Source: Rapana venosa
Taxonomy: Eukaryota; Mollusca; Gastropoda; Neogastropoda; Muricidae
Direction: 5' to 3'
DNA length: 64,000 nucleotides
Assembly: GCA_028751875.1 (NCBI GenBank)
Contig: CM054134.1
Coordinates: forward strand, 50,610,251-50,674,250
The notes beneath the pieces are model-generated. The model was given only the letters and a program-made list of their open reading frames with translations. It searched no databases and was not told where the DNA came from. Position 1 is the first letter of the stretch. The number at the start of each line of letters is the position of its first letter. The position numbers were made by a program, and so were the translations under genes. Positions 57,491-64,000 of this stretch are shown in pieces.

Positions 57491-59425
57491 TAGTGGTTAT
57501 GTTGTGGTGGTCTTGTCTTCTTGCAGGACACTTCACAACTTCGCACTGTCAGAAAGTTTTTAATCTTGGCATGAGGACTGATGTGGCGGCAAAAAGAGTG
57601 TGACTCCTGTGTTCCAAGCTACTGCTAGATTTTTTTGGTTGTTTTTTTTTCTTTTCCCTTTTTGTGTTTTGTTTTGTGTTTTTGTTTTTGCAGAAAGAGA
57701 TTGAGTGTGGCATTGTCCTTGAGTTCTGCCCAAGACAATTTCATGGTAAGAAAATCATTTCCAGTATCTTCCATTGTCCAGCCAGAAGGAAATACGGCAA
57801 TCTGTAGTAAAGCCCCTGGTATCTGTTAACAGGTTTTTTTTTTCAGGTGAGGGCAAGAAAAATGCTCTCATATTTATGGGATGGTGTTTTCTCCATATTT
57901 TATTAAGCATTAAAAAGTGTATCTTACATGGTTTAAGTTTGTTTTTCTTTGTATCTTACTGTATTCATTATGTCAGTTTTTCAGTGTGTCCAACAAGCTT
58001 CCGATAATGAAACATGTTCTGCACTTGCCAGATTTCAACATAAACCATTCTTGAGTGTTAAAAAACTTTATTCATTCATGTGGGCAATGGGTGCTTTCTC
58101 ATTACAATTTCGTTATAGAAATGGTATTTCAATGTTAACATTTCATGGCTTAGGTTTTTTTTCCATATTGTTTTAAACCATGAAAATTTTTCCATATTGT
58201 GATAATTGTCTCCTCAATGGCCTTTGGTAAGGATGAATAATCCCTTTCAAGCTGATGAGGAAATAGGTATTTGCCAAAAGATTTTAGTTCTGTACAAAAC
58301 ATTGTAGTGAGCAGAGGGCAACTCATTGCCAAGTAGTTCCCTCCAGGTATACATTCTTTATCATGATCTGCGTTTCCCATGTAACATGGCATTACTCCAC
58401 TTAGCTTTTTGTGACAATAATGTATCGGTCTGGGAAATAATGGAAAGGACATAGTGAGAACATCAATGTATCATTGAAAAAATATGTTATTGAGAAAAAA
58501 AAGTGGTAGCAATGGAAACTTTTGGACTTGGAAAAAAACGGTGCCTGAAAAAATGGTCAGTGTCAGTTTCGCTGAACATTTTAATGCCTGAAATGAACTT
58601 TGTTTGTTTGGTTGGTAAATCTAAGACTATGTGAAACATTTCCCCATGTCAGATACAGTATTTTCATCAGATTTAATGAATTCAGGGGGACAAAATTTGT
58701 CTTCATTGCCTCTTGACATTCAAAAGGAAAATTCTTATTCATTAAGTGTGTATGTGATGCTTGATTGCTCTTTGCCGTTGATGTGTGTATTCTATAAAAA
58801 TGTAAAATTATTATAGATGTTTTCACACTAAACATTCAAGCCTCAAAACTAGCCATAGTGAATATTAAGGTGAATAAACTAGAGATGAGATTTGGGAAAG
58901 GGAGGGGGGTGTTGAAGTTTCATTTTGAAAGAAAACAGTCGTTTAAGTATTGCATGCTCTGCTGACTTGTGTTTAATTAACTTGATTTTGATTTTTAAAA
59001 AATAAACCAGGAAAGTATTATTTGATATATAGATAGATGGAATAAAAGTGACATTGACTTTTTTTTTTCATTTTCTCACAGGACATCTTTGCCATGTGTC
59101 TATCAGTGTATTCTAAACAGGGAATTGAGTGAAATAGTTGATATTTTAAAACACAAGCTTATGAGCCTTGTGCATTTTTGTGCATTGTGTATCAACAGCA
59201 AAATCAGTTGTACAAATCTAATAGAGAGGAACATTTGACTTACCATGCCTGTCGCACACAGTCAGACATCATTCAGGTCAAGACCAACCCAGCCAGTGAA
59301 AGCTGTTGGTGGACATCTGGAAGCTGTTGTGTATAAGGAATGGCCTGAACTTAAATGATATATGAAGTGAAAAAGAAATGGATGACTACGAGTGTATGGA
59401 ATAAAAGACTTGACCTTGCATTATA
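57491..59425 (+). other. Probable ZC3H15 3' UTR with candidate poly(A) signals
   Basis: AT-rich, without a recognisable coding segment. AATAAA occurs at 58873-58878, 59001-59006, 59041-59046 and 59400-59405. Any could end the transcript; the true cleavage site needs RNA data. Short open frames here look random. Confidence 0.4.
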
Positions 59426-59934
59426 TACTTTGTGTGCTTGTGAGTTGGATCTTGAGCATGTATTTACATACAAAACAGGGTTGTATGCCTTAGAACAATC
59501 CTCATGGCTTTGTGTGTGTGATTGCGTGTGTGTGCATGCATGGATGCGTCAGTGAGAGAGAGAGAGAGAGAGCAAGTTTAGGATAGTTTGAAATTTGAAC
59601 AGCCCAAAATTCAGTCCGTCAAGTACTCACCACCCTGGGATGACCCCATCCACTTTTCAACACTTGGAACCAAACACTTTGTGCAGGCAGCCTGTTACAA
59701 GTTTACCAAAAAAAGCAAACCATTTATCAATCGGTGTTTCTCTCAGGATTCTTAAATGACTGGAATTGATGATTCCCTCTGCATTTCTCTTGGTGCAGCG
59801 CTTTCACTACAGTGTCAAGGCCTTCATGCTGCTCCACCAGAATCCGTCAGGGGCTCACTTCTCCTCTCGTCTTATTTCTGCTGTAGTCTGACTGACATTT
59901 TTTTTTTTTTTTTTTAGTCTGACATGCCACAGAA

Positions 59935-60145
59935 ATAACCCTCCCCCCCCCCACCACCACACACACAAAACCCCCTCCAAAATAAAAACCCAACCAAAAC
60001 CACTCCCCCCAAAAAACCCCCACAAACCAACCTACTACAAAAAAACAAAACCTCGCTTAAAAAACGGGAACTCTCTCTCGTCTCTCTCTCTATATATAAT
60101 TCTCTCTTTTTATATATACATATGTATGTGTGTGTGTGTGTGTGT
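59935..60145. repeat. A/C-rich low-complexity DNA with CT and TG runs
   Basis: C homopolymer, CCA/CAA-rich sequence, then CT, TA and TG dinucleotides. Similar A/C-rich DNA occurs at 60765-60955, and a CT tract at 60684-60719. Confidence 0.85.
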
Positions 60146-60680
60146 TAAGCAGACTTATTTGGCTACAAAGTAGTATACTTGCCATGTCAGACTCCTACTC
60201 CTCTCCAGCCTTTCCTACCCTTGGCTGCTTTTTTCAACTTTGTCAGCTGCTGCATTCAGTTCTACATGGCCAAAGAAATCATGAAGAGCTATAGGTGGGA
60301 ACGGCGGTTCTCAACTGGGGTGCTTTGTAGGATTGTAGTGCGAAGGCATTTTTCTGCCAGCATTTTGAACATAAGCTCACAGAATAGCTGATGTGCTTCA
60401 GATTGATACCGTCTGACACATCCACATGAAGTATACCAGCACACATTTATTTTTGAAAAAAGTAATTTGCTATTTTTTCTATGCAGGCATGATTGCATAG
60501 TGAGCATACATTACAAATGCCTAATAAAACTGAAATTGATATTTTTCATAGTGCAGCATCTTAAATGGTTTGTTAAAGGTCTAGGTTAAATGTAATGATT
60601 GAACAAAGTAGCTCATACACATTGGTGAGAAGAATTAACACAAAAGTCCTTCATTCTTACATTATGAACTGAACATGTCA

Positions 60681-60720
<40 letters not shown>

Positions 60721-60956
60721 CAGACAGTAGTGAAGGGCTCAAATCAACTACCACTGCCAAAAACTAACTCCTCCCCACCAACAACAAAAAACCCCACAAA
60801 AAACCCCTCTGAATGTGAACCTAGAATGTTGTACTTGTACAGGAAATTTAGTAGTCCCTGAAATTAAAAATAACAACCCCACCCAAAAAAAACCACCCCA
60901 ACAATAAACAACAAAACCCCACAACAAAAAACAAACAAAAACCCCCACCAACAACC

Positions 60957-62170
60957 TGACCAAGATGGAGAATGCCAGCCTCAGACTCATCACAGGCAGA
61001 ATAAAAACCACTCCAGTGTCAGCTATGGAGAAAACAGCAGGTCTCCTTTCACTCAAAGAAAGGAGGCAAGAAAAATTCCCGAGGCAAAATGAGAAGCTGA
61101 AGAAACTCCCCTCACACCCTTCCTCCCCAAACTGAAAGCCTCCATGAAGAACCAATAGACGCGACAGAGCCCTAATCACCTCATCAAGGTCTTGAGAGGA
61201 AACATCACCATCTTCTGTCAGCAACCAGCCAGCCAAATAACTGAATCCCCCAGGACTATGAGGACTAGCAGACAGACACCTCAGCCTTCATGCTCAACAT
61301 CCCAGGTGTTGGGAGCACATAGCAACTGATCTAAAGTCACGGACACTGGAAGCACTGAACACCACATACCCTCCCAATACCTGGACAAGAGCATACACAG
61401 ATGGGTCTGCTGAAGAAGCAGTGGAAAATGCAGGAAGCGGGGCGGATATCCGATTACCAGATGGCAGGACCATCAGGAAGTCTCTGGCCACAGGCACCCT
61501 GTCCGCCAATGACTATGCCAGCCTGTGCTCTTCTACTTGCAGTCCAAACTTTCAACCAGGAGGACACTCTACCAATCATTACCTGCAGTGTTCCTGACCA
61601 ACTGCAAGTCCATCCTGCAGGCACCAGGGGAAGAGCAGATCCCAACAGACATCAAACAAGAGCTAAGCCTCATAAGCCAGAGAACTGGCAGTACAGGAAT
61701 GGAGCCCTTCTCATTGTGGCATAAGGGGCAACCAAGGCAGGCAGTAACTTGGAGCAGCCAGGTCATACAGTGAGGGAAGGACAATTCTGAGAAACGGCTT
61801 CAGGAAAGTGCCTGGACATCAAACCAGAAGATGAAAAGAGGGCTTTTTTTTTTCTTTTTTTTTTAAACTAGATAGGGCTGCTCAAGTCACCATCTGTAGA
61901 CTGCAAACCAGACACTGCCAGCTCCAATCGCATCTCCACCACCTGAAAATATCCACACTGACATGTGCCCTTGCGGCACAGGCCCACAGCCCCCTCCCAT
62001 TTCCTGCAGTCCTGCCCTACCTTCAACACGCTGAGACACCAGACTCGGCCCAGCCCAGTAGAGCTCTAGAAAAACTGTGGGGACCGGTGGGGTCATTACA
62101 ACAAACAGCAGACTTCACCATCCAGACTGGTTTAAACATTTAGCACAGCCAGGGAACACAGAAGAAGAAG
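60957..62170 (+). mobile_element. Degenerate I-like LINE with RNase H region
   Basis: Broken frames read NASLRLITGRIKTTPVSAME and GLLSLKERRQEK, then RAYTDGSAEEAVENAGSGA (RNase H start with catalytic Asp), LPDGRTIRKSLATGT, FLTNCKSILQ, and PSHCGIRGNQ. The 3' UTR ends in GAAGAAGAAG. Many stops and shifts; matches 12.55 kb (RNase H) and 34.56 kb (3' end). Confidence 0.75.
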
Positions 62171-62179
62171 AAAACAAAA

Positions 62180-64000
62180 CAACAAAAATGATGGTAAGAC
62201 TGTATTGGTCATATATTTACAAAGAAATTAACATAAAACTTCACAGTCTGTAGAAGATTCTCTCATCTTGTGCAAACAACAGAAGACAACTCTGTTTCAT
62301 GCTAAATATTTGTATTGACAGGATAATTATACAGAACAATGATTGAATCCCCAAAAGGGCAGAAAACAAACCAAAAAATCCTCACAGCATTTATTTTTTA
62401 AAATAAAGACATCCACAAACTTATTCAAAACCAAAGTTGTGAAAAGAAAACATATTCAAATGTCAACTCTCTCTCTTACACACACATACACATGCACACA
62501 CACACATACGGACGCAGGCACACACAAACTCCTTTTTTTATTCATTCTATTCTCTTTGTCAAGCACTCACACTGTTTCATACCCCAACCTTTCAAACAAA
62601 ATCATACAGTGAGCAATCTTTCTCTCTTTATGCCCCTTCCTGGTATTCTCTCCCATTACTCCAGGCACAATTTAACTATGCAATCTTTCAAGACTAAACT
62701 GAAAACATGTCTCCTTCAGCTTAAAATTCATTAAGTAAGCAAGTGTGTGTGTGCGCGAGTGAGCAGGTGTGCATGCGTCTATGTGAACATGTGCTGGCAT
62801 GCACAGCTCACAAATCCAGCATAACACAGACAAGGGTCCAGGGCCCAGTGCTAAAATTAGCCCCTTCCTCTGACGAAGTTCAAGTGCAGTCTGTTTCTGC
62901 TATAATTAGCACCAACTGGGAAGGAATAAATAGCAGCTAAGAGTGGGAGAAACTGACAGCTGTGGACACAGGAGGTGGTTAATGCGGGAGAGTGGGCAGT
63001 TTCCATGTAGGAGGCTGGTAAATGATGGTGGCCAGTGCAGAGAGTTAGGCTGACAGAAAATATCTGGCTACCCATGTGTTGGTGTTTTTGTTCCATAATG
63101 TGTATTATTGTATATGAATCACCTTTGTAAGCATTTAGAGCTTTCATGAGGGAGATTAGGTGCAGAAAATATCCTTACTCACACACACATATGCACACTC
63201 ATTATCTCCCCTTTCCCACCCCTCCTATGTTATTTAAAGCCTTTAGATCATACACACACACACACAATTTGCTCTGTCGTCTGTTATCGTATGATAATCT
63301 AAATTGTTTAAGGTATTTTACATTAAATGTAATAATATACAAGTATACCCTTGTTAATATACTATTATTTCTAAGTAAAATATGTGTTCATTATTGTTAT
63401 TAATTATGTCAAAATATCTTTTAAAATGAGCAAAAACTATCCTTAAAAGTAGATTCCATAAAACTAAAAGGAAAAAAAAGTGGTGTATAAAACACAGACA
63501 CACACACACACTACACCATACCACATACTAGTAAGTTATACTGCACGCACGCACACATGCATGCGCACACACACACACATCATAATCTATAAGTGTACAA
63601 CTGTAATACAATTGACAGATGCAGGAAGTTGCCTCATGGATTCACCCAACATGTTTTGCTTTACAGTCCTAAACTTGGAAGCGTGTATAGCATTGTCACT
63701 AACACAGATGAACTGATAAAAGCAGTCATAACAGTTCCATAAAATGAGAATGTACAAAATACATTATATGGTCCCTGTAACGCTCTAAAACTAAAATTGC
63801 TCATTTCATGCTCCAATGTTCTCCTAAGTTCTGCACGTGAACACAGTGACTTGTTTATTTACAATGTTGAACGGGTGAGATGTGTCATTTCTCAATACTG
63901 AACACAAACTCTTGGCAAGAAGCCACAAAGTTCACAAGTTCATGATTCTGACAGTAGTAGTTAAAAATGAGTTATTTGGGGAGGGGGGGGTCATCCCCAC
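62180..64000. other. AT-rich DNA with CA patches at right edge
   Basis: No gene recognised. TTTATT/AATAAA words near 62390-62405 would suit a minus-strand 3' UTR from a gene beyond the window, but that is speculation. Confidence 0.4.

Noticed and set aside
59225..59310. Minus-strand donor-like CATG|GTAAGTC suggesting an exon in the ZC3H15 3' region
   Set aside because: No open frame with recognisable content and no acceptor partner; likely chance within the 3' UTR.
62610..62720. Possible CR1/L2-like LINE C-terminus (SFKTKLKTCLL)
   Set aside because: Only about a dozen suggestive residues and no matching tail. Not enough support.

Overview
The window reads as nuclear DNA of a marine invertebrate, most likely a gastropod mollusc. 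It holds one spliced gene with GT-AG introns, very dense dinucleotide microsatellites and homopolymer tracts, and many decayed non-LTR and Ty3-like retroelements and tRNA-derived SINEs of kinds common in molluscs. The phylum call is inference from repeat style; the sequence contains no marker that fixes the species.

Layout. 1-36 kb is accessory, repeat-rich DNA. It holds LINE reverse-transcriptase fragments (1.0-1.2, 2.8-3.8 and 4.5-4.9 kb), a broken RTE-like LINE (22.3-25.5 kb), a 5'-truncated and mutated Ty3/gypsy-like pol with a candidate 3' LTR (28.2-31.6 kb), nested LINE 3' ends (33.8-34.8 kb), over a dozen SINE copies, tandem duplications, and a cluster of poly-G/poly-C runs at 15-21 kb including one of 99 G. 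A small GC-rich patch with a perfect NRF1-type palindrome near 32.44 kb may be a promoter, but I cannot attach a gene to it. 36.9-57.5 kb is the only convincing host protein gene: an 11-exon + strand gene encoding a 425-residue orthologue of ZC3H15 (DFRP1, partner of the GTPase DRG1). All exon phases join in frame from an ATG preceded by an in-frame stop to a TGA. 57.5-64 kb holds its probable 3' UTR, a LINE fragment with an RNase H region, and low-complexity DNA.

The most interesting structure is inside ZC3H15 intron 5, the longest intron (6.2 kb). A core of about 135 nt occurs seven times in the sense orientation at irregular spacing. The cores are nearly identical while the spacers between them have diverged. 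Each core folds by eye as a box H/ACA snoRNA: hairpin, hinge with H box ACATCA, hairpin, then ACA three nt before the end, with the top of each pocket 15 nt from its box. Differences between copies preserve pairing in several stems. I read this as a tandemly amplified intronic H/ACA snoRNA family hosted by ZC3H15, later split by a young RTE-like insertion with a 13-bp target duplication.

How the parts relate. Splicing of the ZC3H15 pre-mRNA would release intron 5 and so supply the snoRNAs, coupling a translation-factor partner gene to rRNA or snRNA modification; that coupling is inference. The rest of the window is mobile DNA in various states of decay. It includes a chimeric tRNA/5S-rRNA SINE with a clean target duplication, and a SINE that shares its 3' tail with a LINE fragment in the same window.
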